Assembly (NCBI GenBank): GCA_017305635.1
Contig: JAFKKF010000011.1
Location: 1-64,000, forward strand
Reading direction: 5' to 3'
Origin: Hyphomicrobiales bacterium
GTDB lineage: Bacteria > Pseudomonadota > Alphaproteobacteria > Rhizobiales > Kaistiaceae
DNA: 64,000 bases
This document shows, one piece after another, positions 56,255 to 64,000 of this stretch. The translations under genes and the position numbers were made by a program. The notes below the pieces were generated by a model. The model did not search any database and was not told where the DNA came from. It was given only the letters and a program-made list of their open reading frames with translations. The first letter of the stretch is position 1. Every line of letters starts with the position of its first letter.

Positions 56255-56474
56255 GGTGCCTGTCTCCGTGCCGCGCCCATCGCGACGCCATGGAGCCTAC
56301 GCGCCCCCTCCTGACAGCCCTCTGTCAGGAGCCGTCAGGAGACCATATCGCGCTTCCGCAGGCGGCGCCCGCCCGCGCGACATCAGCGCCCTGCCCCCCG
56401 CGATTGTATTGCCGCCCGCTACGGTCTAATCGGAAAGCCCCGCCCCGCTGAAACCATCCCGCAAGAACAAGCAG

Positions 56475-57227
56475 ATGATCACGGATCCATGGTTCTACGC
56501 GGCCGCCATTCCCGCGGTCATCGTTCTCGGCCTGTCCAAGGGCGGCTTCACGGCGCTCGGCCTCCTGATGGTGCCGATCATGGCGCTCGCCATCTCGCCG
56601 GTGCAGGCTGCCGGTATCACCCTGCCGATCCTCGTCTTCAGCGACCTGGTGGCGCTCTTCTCCTACCGGCGCATATACGACGCCACGACGCTGAAGATCA
56701 TGATCCCCGGCGCCATGCTCGGCATCGCCATCGGCTGGCTGACGGCGAGCTTCGTCACCGAGACCGAGATCCGGCTGATCGTCGGCATCATCTCGGTCAT
56801 CTTCGCCGTTCAGTTCTTCGTCCGTCGCGGCAAGGACGTTCCCGCCGCGCCGCAGAACGTCGCCAAGGGCACCTTCTGGAGCGCGATCACCGGCTTCACC
56901 AGCTTCGTCAGCCATGCCGGCGGTCCGCCCTTCCAGGTCTATGCGGCGCCGCTCCGCCTCGAGCCGCGCCTCTTTGCCGGCACCTCGGTGATCCTCTTCG
57001 CCCTCGTCAACGCGGTGAAGCTGGTGCCCTATTTCTTCCTCGGCCAGTTCGACACGCAGAACCTCGCCACCGCCGCGATCCTGCTGCCGATCTCGATCCC
57101 GGCGACCCTCCTTGGCGTCTGGCTGGTGAAGCGCTTCGACCCGCGCGCCTTCTACGACCTGATCTACGCGACCATCTGCCTGGTCGGCATCTACCTGATC
57201 GTCGAGAGCATCATCGACCTGGCATAG
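56475..57227 (+). CDS. TauE/SafE-family sulfite/anion exporter
   Basis: This 250-residue inner-membrane protein has seven or eight hydrophobic helices in the TauE/SafE pattern (FYAAAIPAVIVLGLSKGGFTALGL; VQAAGITLPILVFSDLVALF; GFTSFVSHAGGPPFQVYAAPL). The family exports sulfite, sulfoacetate or related anions. It is monocistronic; the substrate is not evident from neighbours. Confidence 0.92.
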   Translation: MITDPWFYAAAIPAVIVLGLSKGGFTALGLLMVPIMALAISPVQAAGITLPILVFSDLVALFSYRRIYDATTLKIMIPGAMLGIAIGWLTASFVTETEIRLIVGIISVIFAVQFFVRRGKDVPAAPQNVAKGTFWSAITGFTSFVSHAGGPPFQVYAAPLRLEPRLFAGTSVILFALVNAVKLVPYFFLGQFDTQNLATAAILLPISIPATLLGVWLVKRFDPRAFYDLIYATICLVGIYLIVESIIDLA

Positions 57228-57287
57228 CCGGCGCCACGCGGCACGACCTCCGCCGCGGCTCTCCGCCTGCCTGTCTTCCCGCCCGGA

Positions 57288-57322
57288 AACAAAAAAGCGC
57301 CGCGGCTCCTGCCGTGGCGCTT
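57288..57322 (-). terminator. Intrinsic terminator after the DUF465 gene
   Basis: On the minus strand AAGCGCCACGGC and GCCGCGGCGCTT pair around AGGA (one G-U), followed by TTTTTTG. It ends the minus-strand gene at 57351; the long A run suits only that direction. Confidence 0.88.
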
Positions 57323-57350
57323 CCCCGTTACCCGTTCGGTGGATTCCGGC

Positions 57351-57524
57351 TCAATGTACCGTGCCCTTGAGCCTCACTATTTCTTCCTTCAACTGGAGCT
57401 TGCGTCGCTTCAACTCGGTTACCGAGAGGTCGTCCGAACTCGGATGGCTTAGAGCGTCTTCTATTTCCCGCTCGAGGGCCTGGTGGCGCTTCTCGAGTTC
57501 GGCGAGATGCGATTCGATGGTCAT
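57351..57524 (-). CDS. YdcH/DUF465 small protein (first copy)
   Basis: This 57-residue coiled-coil protein opens MTIESHLAELEKRHQALERE and ends LKRRKLQLKEEIVRLKGTVH, the YdcH/DUF465 pattern. The start ATG 57524 is the conserved one. Its role is unknown. A second family member on the other strand lies 274 bases away. Confidence 0.9.
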   Translation of the reverse strand: MTIESHLAELEKRHQALEREIEDALSHPSSDDLSVTELKRRKLQLKEEIVRLKGTVH

Positions 57525-57798
57525 CAGCGAAATGCCTCCTGTTGACCTTTGCACGCTTCATGAGACTGACACAAAAGCGCCAGCCTGTCGAACCGCGCGG
57601 CTCCCCTCCGTGCTGCGATGCACAGCGTTTCCACCGGTCCGACCAACCTGATCTGTGGCCCCCGTCCCGGCGTTTCAACCCCTCGCCGGCAGCCTTTTCG
57701 CCAGCCGATTTCGGATGGCGTTTCCGGCCGCCGCCCGTGATATTCTCTTGATTATGCCGTGCGGGGCGGCAGCAGGGCATTCGGGTGGAAGCGGCATC

Positions 57799-58026
57799 AT
57801 GGCATCGGGCAACCGGTCGCTCTCTGGCGAGGCGGAAGAGCAGATCCGGCGCGAGCTCGCGAAGCTTCGCGAGGAGCATCGCGACCTCGACGAGGCGACC
57901 GCCTCGATGATCGCTTCGGGCACCATCGATTCGCTCCGCATCCAGCGCATGAAGAAGCGGAAGCTGGCGCTGAAGGACCGCATGTCGGCGCTGGAGGACC
58001 AGTTGCTCCCCGACATCATCGCCTGA
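57799..58026 (+). CDS. YdcH/DUF465 small protein (second copy)
   Basis: This 75-residue protein has the same fold: [19 protein letters not shown] and [30 protein letters not shown] lies upstream of ATG 57799. It is divergent from the first copy and precedes purE by 88 bases, a common Rhizobiales order. Confidence 0.88.
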   Translation: MASGNRSLSGEAEEQIRRELAKLREEHRDLDEATASMIASGTIDSLRIQRMKKRKLALKDRMSALEDQLLPDIIA

Positions 58027-58114
58027 GCCCCGCGACGCCGCCGGTGGCGCGCCGCTTCGTTGTGGTGCAATACTGGCCTTTCCCGCCAGGATCGCCGGAG
58101 CCGTCGAGAATTCC

Positions 58115-58612
58115 ATGATCGAGCCGCCCCCGCCCGTTGCCATCGTCATGGGCAGCCAGTCCGACTGGGCGACGCTCCGCCACGCCGCCGATACGCTCGA
58201 TTCCCTCGGCGTCGGCCACGACGACCGCATCGTCTCGGCCCACCGCACGCCTGACCGGCTGATCACCTTTTCGAAGGGCGCCCGCCGCGCCGGCTACAAG
58301 GTCATCATCGCCGGGGCCGGCGGCGCCGCGCACCTGCCCGGCATGATCGCCTCGATGACGCCGCTCCCGGTCTTCGGCGTGCCCGTCGAATCGAAGGCCC
58401 TCGGCGGCAGGGACAGCCTCCTCTCCATCGTCCAGATGCCCGCCGGCATCCCCGTCGGCACCCTCGCCATCGGCCGCTCCGGCGCCATCAACGCGGCGCT
58501 TCTCGCCGCCGCCGTCCTCGCCCTTTCCGACGACGAGGTCGCGAGCCGCCTCGATGGCTGGCGCATGGCCCAGTCGGCCGCCGTCGAGGAGCGGCCCTTC
58601 GACGATGAGTGA
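58115..58612 (+). CDS. purE: N5-carboxyaminoimidazole ribonucleotide mutase
   Basis: PurE converts N5-CAIR to CAIR in purine synthesis. The 165-residue protein has the phosphate site [17 protein letters not shown] and [11 protein letters not shown]. It overlaps purK by eight bases, so the two are translated together. Confidence 0.97.
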   Translation: MIEPPPPVAIVMGSQSDWATLRHAADTLDSLGVGHDDRIVSAHRTPDRLITFSKGARRAGYKVIIAGAGGAAHLPGMIASMTPLPVFGVPVESKALGGRDSLLSIVQMPAGIPVGTLAIGRSGAINAALLAAAVLALSDDEVASRLDGWRMAQSAAVEERPFDDE

Positions 58613-59705
58613 CGCGCCGCGGGTGATCGCCCCCGGCATGGTGGTCGGCATCCTCGGCGGCGGCCAGCTGGGCCGCATGCTCGCCACCGCCGCCGCCGAG
58701 CTCGGCCTCGCCTGCCACGTCTACTGCCCGGATCCGCGCAGCCCCGCCTTCGCCGTCGCCGCGGCGCGCACCATCGCGCCCTATGACGACCCGGAGGCGC
58801 TTGCCGCCTTTGCCGCCAGCGTCGACGTCGTCACCTACGAGTTCGAGAACGTGCCCGTCGAGACGGCAGAGGCGCTTGCCGCGCGCGTGCCGCTCGCGCC
58901 GGGCGCCCGATCGCTCGCCGTCGCGCAGGACCGCCTCTTCGAGAAGGAGCTGATGGCCGGGCTCGGCATCGCCACTGCCGCCCATGCCGAGGTCTCGCGC
59001 CAGGCCGACATCTATTCGGCGCTCGCCCGTACCGGCCGGCCCGCGATCCTGAAGACCCGCCGCCTCGGCTATGACGGCAAGGGCCAGGCGACCGTCCGCG
59101 CCGGCGACGATCCCGTCTCCGCCTGGCGCGTCATCGGCGAAGCACCGGCGATCCTCGAGGCCCTCGTCTCCTTCGAGCGCGAGGTCTCCGTCATCCTCGC
59201 CCGCGGCCGCGACGGCGAGGTGCGCGCCTTCGATGTCACCGAGAACGTCCACGATGCCGGCATCCTCGACACCTCCACCGTGCCCGCCCGCATCGAGCCG
59301 GAGCTCGCGGCAGAGGCCCTCGCCATCGCCACCCGTATCGCCGAGGCGCTCGACCATGTCGGCATTCTCGCCGTCGAGATGTTCCTCGCGACCGGCCACG
59401 AAGGCCGCCGCCTGCTCGTCAACGAGATCGCTCCCCGCGTTCACAATTCCGGGCACTGGACGCAGGATGCCTGCCTCGTCTCGCAGTTCGAGCAGCACAT
59501 CCGCGCCATCTGCGGCTGGCCGCTCGGCGACCCTTCCCGCCATTCCGACGCCGTGATGGTCAACCTCATCGGCGACGCCGTCGCCGACTGGCCTGCCCTC
59601 GCCGCCGAACCCGGGGCCCGGCTTCATCTCTACGGCAAGTCCGAGGCCCGTCCCGGCCGCAAGATGGGCCACGTCAACCGCGTCCGGCCCCGTCCGGGGA
59701 CGTGA
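58605..59705 (+). CDS. purK: N5-carboxyaminoimidazole ribonucleotide synthase
   Basis: PurK uses ATP and bicarbonate to make N5-CAIR, the substrate of PurE. The 366-residue protein is an ATP-grasp enzyme: [14 protein letters not shown] at the start, [15 protein letters not shown], and the C-terminal [17 protein letters not shown] 58605 overlaps the purE end. The purEK order is the usual one. Confidence 0.97.
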   Translation: MSDAPRVIAPGMVVGILGGGQLGRMLATAAAELGLACHVYCPDPRSPAFAVAAARTIAPYDDPEALAAFAASVDVVTYEFENVPVETAEALAARVPLAPGARSLAVAQDRLFEKELMAGLGIATAAHAEVSRQADIYSALARTGRPAILKTRRLGYDGKGQATVRAGDDPVSAWRVIGEAPAILEALVSFEREVSVILARGRDGEVRAFDVTENVHDAGILDTSTVPARIEPELAAEALAIATRIAEALDHVGILAVEMFLATGHEGRRLLVNEIAPRVHNSGHWTQDACLVSQFEQHIRAICGWPLGDPSRHSDAVMVNLIGDAVADWPALAAEPGARLHLYGKSEARPGRKMGHVNRVRPRPGT

Positions 59706-59733
59706 AGATTCGCCGGAAAGTCCCGTTCCGCTT

Positions 59734-59763
59734 TTGACAGGCCCCGGTCCGTTCTGGTACATG
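59734..59763 (+). promoter_or_regulatory. Promoter candidate for rpsU
   Basis: TTGACA (59734-59739) and TACATG (59758-59763) are separated by 18 bases, shortly after purK. The -35 is perfect, the -10 moderate. Confidence 0.45.
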
Positions 59764-59776
59764 AGCCGCCACGGCA

Positions 59777-59806
59777 GGGGTCGGCCATAGGCCCGGGCCC
59801 CTTTTT
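59777..59806 (+). terminator. Hairpin and T run in the rpsU leader
   Basis: GGGG...GGCC ATA GGCC...CCCC forms an imperfect GC-rich hairpin followed by TTTTT. It lies between the promoter candidate and rpsU. It may stop purEK readthrough or attenuate rpsU. Confidence 0.5.
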
Positions 59807-59841
59807 GCACCACCATTTTCGGAACAGGACGGAAAACCCTA

Positions 59842-60084
59842 GTGCAGGTACTCGTTCGCGACAACAACGTCGACCAGGCCCTCAAGGCGCTCAAGAAGAA
59901 GATGCAGCGCGAAGGCCTTTTCCGCGAGATGAAGCTGCGGAACTACTACGAGAAGCCCTCCGAGCGCCGCGCCCGCGAAAAGGCCGAGGCGGTTCGCCGG
60001 GCCCGCAAGCTCGCCCGCAAGCGCGCGCAGCGCGAAGGCTTGATCGCGGCCAAGCCCGCCCGCCCGCCTCGTCCGGCGCGCTAG
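59842..60084 (+). CDS. rpsU: 30S ribosomal protein S21
   Basis: S21 is a small basic protein of the 30S subunit that helps initiation. The 80-residue protein opens [20 protein letters not shown] and has a long arginine/lysine-rich tail, as in alphaproteobacteria. It starts at GTG 59842, the only start that gives the conserved N-terminus. Confidence 0.95.
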   Translation: MQVLVRDNNVDQALKALKKKMQREGLFREMKLRNYYEKPSERRAREKAEAVRRARKLARKRAQREGLIAAKPARPPRPAR

Positions 60085-60223
60085 GAGCGTTTCCGGGCCG
60101 GCTCCGGGCGCCCTTAATTCGCCGGGTTTTCCGGCTTGGCTGGCACGGGTCGGCTGGCCGGATCGGTTTTGAGTGCTCGCCAGGTCGATGCGATTCGGAA
60201 CCGGCAGTCTCCAGGAAGGCGAA

Positions 60224-61078
60224 ATGCTGAGAGGGCGGACGGAAGCAGCGCTTTTCGCCCGGCAACGGGCTTGGCTCGTGATTGCCGGCGCCCTGCTCCT
60301 CGGAGCCTGCCAGACCCAGACCGCCAATTTCGGCCGCAGCGAGGACGACCCCGACGCGGCCATCGCCTCCCAGGCGAACATTTCCTCGCTCTCCGCCGCG
60401 GTCACCCAGAACCCCAGCGACGCCAACGCCTATAACGTGCGCGGCACCGCCTATGGCCGCGCCGGCAAGCTGAAGGACGCGGTCGCCGATTTCGACAACG
60501 CGATCCGCATCAATCCCTCCTTCTACCAGGCCTATGCCAACCGCGCGCTGGTCGAGCGTCGCCTCAACCGCGACGACCTCGCACTCGCCGACTACAACAA
60601 GGCGATCGAGCTCAATCCGAGCTACGCCGTCGCCTATGTCGGCCGCGGCAACATCTATCGCCAGAACAACCAGCTGCAGCAGGCGCTGACCGACTTCAAC
60701 ACGGCGATCAACCTCGATTCGACCGACCCGCGCGCCTTCCACAACCGCGCCCTCGTCGAGCAGGCCATGGGCCAGCACGAGCAGGCCATCGACGATTTCA
60801 CCAAGGCGATCTCCAACTCGCCGGGCAATCCGGAGCCCTTCGAGGGCCGCGGCCTCTCCTACCTCGCCACCGGCGACTACAAGGCCGCGCTCGAGGACTT
60901 CAACGAGGCGATCAAGCGCGACAAGGATTCCTACGAGGCCTGGACCAACCAGGGCCTCGCGCTCGAGAAGCTCGGTGACAAGAAGAAGGCCTTCGCCGCC
61001 TTCGCCCACGCCGCCTCGCTGAATCCCAACTACCGCCCTGCCAAGGACGGCATGCGCCGCACCCAGAACTCGGCCTGA
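60224..61078 (+). CDS. TPR-repeat lipoprotein (NlpI-like)
   Basis: This 284-residue protein has a lipoprotein signal peptide with lipobox LLGAC near residue 29, so it is probably anchored in the membrane facing the periplasm. About six TPR repeats follow (AYGRAGKLKDAVADFDNAIRINP; ALVERRLNRDDLALADYNKAIELNP and so on). AGGAAGG precedes ATG 60224; an in-frame GTG at 60173 would push the signal peptide inward. TPR lipoproteins act as scaffolds; the partner is unknown. Confidence 0.87.
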   Translation: MLRGRTEAALFARQRAWLVIAGALLLGACQTQTANFGRSEDDPDAAIASQANISSLSAAVTQNPSDANAYNVRGTAYGRAGKLKDAVADFDNAIRINPSFYQAYANRALVERRLNRDDLALADYNKAIELNPSYAVAYVGRGNIYRQNNQLQQALTDFNTAINLDSTDPRAFHNRALVEQAMGQHEQAIDDFTKAISNSPGNPEPFEGRGLSYLATGDYKAALEDFNEAIKRDKDSYEAWTNQGLALEKLGDKKKAFAAFAHAASLNPNYRPAKDGMRRTQNSA

Positions 61079-61089
61079 TCCTCCACGAC

Positions 61090-61157
61090 GCCAGCCCTCC
61101 CCTTGCGGGAGGGCCAAAGCCATCGAAGCGCAGCGGAGATGGTTTTGGGGAGGGGTG
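61090..61157. repeat. Dispersed intergenic repeat, family B, single copy
   Basis: CCAGCCCTCCCCTTGCGGG opens, TGGTTTTGGGGAGGGGTGAG closes. It matches the units at 48171 and 55039. Confidence 0.85.
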
Positions 61158-61187
61158 AGCTTGCAGGGAGCGGCGGGTACGTCAGCC

Positions 61188-61306
61188 GCGGTTCCTCCCC
61201 CGTTTACGGGGGAGGGGGACCGCTCCCAACTCGGGCCTGTCCGAGTTGGGCACTATGAGCTGAACTCGGCAAAAGCCGAGTTCAGGTGGCGGTGGAGGGG
61301 GCGCAT
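61188..61306. repeat. Dispersed intergenic repeat, family A, copy 2
   Basis: It has the same order of nested palindromes as the copy at 38162, with a few substitutions: GGTTCC/GGGGGACC, CCAACTCGGGCC/GTCCGAGTTGG, TGAACTCGG/CCGAGTTCA, then GGCGGTGGAGGGGGCGCATG. Confidence 0.87.
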
Positions 61307-61347
61307 GAAGATCGCAACGCCCCTGCCCTCGCAAGACGCCACCTCTT

Positions 61348-61520
61348 CGCTGGTCATGCCAAGGCTTGACCTTGGCACCCAAGAATTCCCTCTCGGCGGT
61401 CCTTCCCCAAATATCTCTCGGTGGTGAAGTCCAGCCTCAGCCGCGCGGCGTGAAGCCGGCGCATTGCCTGTCACTCCGGATTTTTTTGGGTGCCAAGGTC
61501 AAGCCTTGGCATGACCAGCG
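61348..61520. repeat. Perfect 35-bp inverted repeat pair
   Basis: The left arm (61348-61382) and right arm (61486-61520) are exact reverse complements over 35 bases, separated by 103 bases. Each arm also contains its own palindrome GCCAAGG...CCTTGGC. The layout resembles a REP doublet (REPIN) or a short MITE-like element. Confidence 0.87.
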
Positions 61521-61671
61521 TTGAGGTTGGCCGGATTCTGGATCATCGCGTCGCGGCTCGTCCGCCGAGCCGCGCAAGGCGCAACGTCCGCCCACGATCC
61601 TCCGGTCAAGCCGCAGGATGACGTGGAGAACCCGGAAGCGGCTTTGCTCCCTGGCCGGGGAGCGCCGCGAC

Positions 61672-63069
61672 CTACATCGCCTTGACGATGCCCTCGGCCA
61701 CCTTCTTGGCGTCGCCGAGCAGCATCATGGTGTTGTCGCGGTAGAAGAGCGGATTGTCGATGCCCGCATAGCCCGAGGCGAGCGAGCGCTTCACGAACAT
61801 CACCGTGCCCGCTTTCCACACCTGCAGCACCGGCATGCCGTAGATCGGCGAGGTCTTGTCCTCCTCGGCCGCCGGATTGGTCACGTCGTTGGCGCCGATG
61901 ACGAAGGCGACGTCGGCCTGTGCGAACTCCGAGTTGATGTCCTCGAGCTCGAACACCTCGTCATAGGGGACGTTGGCTTCCGCCAGCAGCACGTTCATGT
62001 GCCCCGGCATGCGCCCGGCAACCGGATGAATGGCGTACTTCACCTCGACGCCCTCGGCCTTCAGCTTGTCGGCCATCTCGCGGAGCGCGTGCTGCGCCTG
62101 CGCCACCGCCATGCCGTAGCCCGGCACGATGATCACCTTCGACGCGTTCTTCAGGATGAACGCCGCGTCCTCGGCCGAGCCCTGCTTGACCGGCCGCTGC
62201 TCCTTGGCGCCGCCGGCAGCCGCGGCGGTCTCGCCGCCGAAGCCGCCGAGGATGACCGAGACGAAGCTGCGGTTCATGCCCTTGCACATGATGTAGCTGA
62301 GGATCGCGCCCGACGAGCCGACCAGCGCGCCGGTGATGATCAGCGCCGAGTTGCCGAGCGTGAAGCCGATGCCCGCCGCCGCCCAGCCCGAATAGGAGTT
62401 GAGCATCGAGATGACGACCGGCATGTCGGCGCCGCCGATCGGGATGATCATCAGGACGCCGAAGGCGAAGGAGCAGAGTGCGAGCAGCCAGAAGAGGATC
62501 GTGTTCCCGGTCAGCGCGAAGGCGACGACGAGGAGGACGATCACCACCGCGAGGCCGAGATTGATGAAGTGGCGGTTGGGTAAGAGGATCGGCGCGCCGC
62601 TCATGCGGCCCGACAGCTTCAGGAACGCGATCACCGAGCCCGAGAAGGTCATCGCGCCGATGGCGACGCCGATCGACATCTCGACGAGGCTGGCGCCGTG
62701 GATGGCGCCCTCCGTGCCGATGCCGAAGGCGGTCGGTGCATAGAGCGCGCCGGCGGCGACCAGTACCGCCGCCATGCCGACCAGCGAGTGGAAGGCCGCG
62801 ACCAGTTCCGGCATCGCCGTCATCGGGACGCGCCGCGCGATCACCGCACCGATGCCGCCGCCGAGGGCGATGCCGAGGATGACGAGCAGCCAGGCCGAGA
62901 AGCTCGCCGGAACCTGGTAGGCGAGCGTCGTCAGCACGGCGACGACCATGCCGACCATGCCGAGCGTGTTGCCGCGCCGGCTCGATTCCGGGCTCGACAG
63001 GCCGCGCAGCGCCAGGATGAAGAGGACGCCGGCGACGAGGTAGAGGAAGGCGGCGATATTGACGTTCAT
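61672..63069 (-). CDS. pntB: NAD(P) transhydrogenase beta subunit
   Basis: PntB contributes part of the proton channel and the NADP(H)-binding domain III. The 465-residue protein has about nine hydrophobic helices in its first 270 residues and ends with the soluble NADP domain (VIIVPGYGMAVAQAQHAL; YAIHPVAGRMPGHMNVLLAEA; LYDEVFELEDIN-like block). It is the last gene of the pnt operon. Confidence 0.97.
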   Translation of the reverse strand: MNVNIAAFLYLVAGVLFILALRGLSSPESSRRGNTLGMVGMVVAVLTTLAYQVPASFSAWLLVILGIALGGGIGAVIARRVPMTAMPELVAAFHSLVGMAAVLVAAGALYAPTAFGIGTEGAIHGASLVEMSIGVAIGAMTFSGSVIAFLKLSGRMSGAPILLPNRHFINLGLAVVIVLLVVAFALTGNTILFWLLALCSFAFGVLMIIPIGGADMPVVISMLNSYSGWAAAGIGFTLGNSALIITGALVGSSGAILSYIMCKGMNRSFVSVILGGFGGETAAAAGGAKEQRPVKQGSAEDAAFILKNASKVIIVPGYGMAVAQAQHALREMADKLKAEGVEVKYAIHPVAGRMPGHMNVLLAEANVPYDEVFELEDINSEFAQADVAFVIGANDVTNPAAEEDKTSPIYGMPVLQVWKAGTVMFVKRSLASGYAGIDNPLFYRDNTMMLLGDAKKVAEGIVKAM

Positions 63070-63079
63070 CGTCCGCGCC

Positions 63080-63538
63080 TCACTTCTTCTTCTGGTACAT
63101 GGCGAGCATCCGCTGGGTCACCAGGAAGCCGCCGAAGATGTTCACCGAGGCCAGCACCAGCGCGATGAAGCCGAAGATCCGCGCCCAGGTCGGGCCGCTG
63201 TCGTTGGCGACCAGCGCGACGCCGACCGCAAGCAGCGCGCCGACGATGATCACGCTCGAGATGGCGTTGGTCACCGACATCAGCGGGGTATGCAGCGCCG
63301 GGGTCACCGACCAGACCACGTAGTAGCCGACGAAGATCGCGAGCACGAAGATCGACAGGCGGAAGACGAACGGGTCGATGACGCCGCCGGTCGCCGCGCT
63401 CACCGCGTGGCCGGCCGCTTCCAGCGCCTGGTCGGCGAAGCCCTGCGCGGCCACGGCCGCGTCATGGGCCTGGCCCGCGGCGGACTTGGCGGTGTCAGCG
63501 GCCGCCTTGGCGGCCGCGGCAGCTTCCTCGGCAGTCAT
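63080..63538 (-). CDS. pntAB: NAD(P) transhydrogenase alpha subunit, membrane part
   Basis: This 152-residue protein is the membrane part of the alpha subunit, separate from domain I as in Rhodospirillum rubrum. An alanine-rich N-terminal segment (about residues 1-50) precedes three or four helices ([58 protein letters not shown]). Its ATG shares one base with the pntAA stop. Confidence 0.93.
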   Translation of the reverse strand: MTAEEAAAAAKAAADTAKSAAGQAHDAAVAAQGFADQALEAAGHAVSAATGGVIDPFVFRLSIFVLAIFVGYYVVWSVTPALHTPLMSVTNAISSVIIVGALLAVGVALVANDSGPTWARIFGFIALVLASVNIFGGFLVTQRMLAMYQKKK

Positions 63539-64000
63539 CAGCTGGCTCCCTTGCCCGCGAAGGACGGATGCACCACCGCGCCGTCGCGCGTCAGCACCGT
63601 CGCCTTGACCAGTTCGTCGTCCCAGTTGATGGCGAAGGCCTTGCTCGTCTTGTCGAAGAAGGTCTCGACGAAGTTGTAGAGGTTGCGCGCGTAGAGCGCC
63701 GAGGCGCTCGCCGCGATCCGGCCGGGCACGTTGAGGAAGCCGATGATCTTCACATCGCCGGCCTTCGCGATCTCGCCGGCCTTGGCGCCCTCGACATTGC
63801 CGCCGCGCTCGACCGCGAGGTCGACCAGCACCGAGCCCGGCTTCATCGAGGCGACCATCACGGCGGAGACCAGCTTCGGCGCCGGGCGTCCGGGGATCAG
63901 CGCCGTGGTGATGACGATGTCCTGCTTCTTGATGTGCTCGGCGACCAGCGCCGCCTGCTTCGCCTGATACTCGGCCGACATCGGCTTGGCGTAGCCCGCC
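63538..64000 (-). CDS. pntAA: NAD(P) transhydrogenase alpha subunit, NAD-binding part, 5' end cut by window
   Basis: About 153 C-terminal residues are visible; the frame is open to base 64000. This soluble domain I binds NAD(H) and has [17 protein letters not shown]-like sequence ([18 protein letters not shown]) and [15 protein letters not shown], typical of alanine dehydrogenase/PNT. It is the first gene of pntAA-pntAB-pntB, which balances NADH and NADPH using the proton gradient. Confidence 0.93.
   Translation of the reverse strand, partial: AGYAKPMSAEYQAKQAALVAEHIKKQDIVITTALIPGRPAPKLVSAVMVASMKPGSVLVDLAVERGGNVEGAKAGEIAKAGDVKIIGFLNVPGRIAASASALYARNLYNFVETFFDKTSKAFAINWDDELVKATVLTRDGAVVHPSFAGKGAS

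Larger units (their letters stand above)
61079..61671. other. Repeat-rich intergenic region
   Basis: No gene is supported in these 593 bases between two convergent genes. It holds one family B repeat (61090-61157), one family A repeat (61188-61306), and a pair of perfect 35-bp inverted repeats (61348-61382 and 61486-61520). The rest to 61671 shows no clear structure. Confidence 0.8.

Overview
The window is high-GC chromosomal DNA of an alphaproteobacterium, most likely of the order Hyphomicrobiales (Rhizobiales). The evidence is gene content and order: an rpoH with the RpoH box, serC-serA, purA, the ruvCAB / ybgC-tolQRAB-pal-cpoB-tilS-ftsH supercluster, a 5-FCL / 6S RNA / zapA locus, tkt-gap-pgk-fba, rcdA with a trcR (DUF1013) regulator, purEK, and a three-subunit transhydrogenase (pntAA-pntAB-pntB). 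Palindromic TTAA-N7-TTAA boxes fit CtrA cell-cycle control, which is typical of this class. The genus cannot be fixed from the sequence alone.

Layout. 1-2300: the end of a probable prophage or integrated element (family A DNA polymerase cut by the window edge, plus a small winged-helix protein) that abuts the 3' end of tRNA-Glu(CTC). 2600-5400: rluD and rpoH. 5440-9600: a secreted protein, mgtE, and a TPP-riboswitch-controlled thiXY transporter with no ATPase gene beside it. 9670-20670: purA and neighbour, an ECF42-type sigma factor with its DGPF/YciI partner, a family 39 glycosyltransferase, serA-serC, an Omp25-like porin and a small secreted protein. 20800-34250: ftsH, tilS, cpoB, pal, tolBARQ and ybgC, a DoxX protein, then ruvB, an unknown membrane protein, ruvA, a vapC/AbrB toxin-antitoxin pair and ruvC. 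34360-40630: a phytase-like esterase, Pr6Pr, yebC, a hydrolase, a YmdB-like phosphoesterase, 5-FCL, 6S RNA, zapA and DUF4164. 40880-48160: tkt, gap, pgk, class I fba, a degenerate ThiE-like protein and a Sel1-repeat protein. 48470-54950: inositol monophosphatase, an orphan MotA/MotB-like pair, rpmE, and a cell-cycle group (rcdA, DUF1192, quinone oxidoreductase, trcR). 55170-61080: WYL regulator plus VOC protein, TauE/SafE exporter, two DUF465 proteins, purEK, rpsU and a TPR lipoprotein. 61670-64000: the pnt operon, truncated by the window edge.

How it fits together. Most of the window is core metabolism (glycolysis/Calvin-type sugar phosphate steps, serine and purine synthesis, NADPH balance), envelope integrity (Tol-Pal) and DNA repair (RuvABC). 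The most unusual feature is a toxin-antitoxin pair inserted between ruvC and ruvA. It has its own promoter and a perfect 10-bp inverted-repeat operator, and the toxin stop codon overlaps the ruvA start, so the toxin-antitoxin regulator may control the Holliday-junction helicase genes. Other points of interest are CtrA boxes before rcdA and the porin gene, two families of dispersed intergenic palindromic repeats, and a perfect 35-bp inverted repeat near 61.4 kb.
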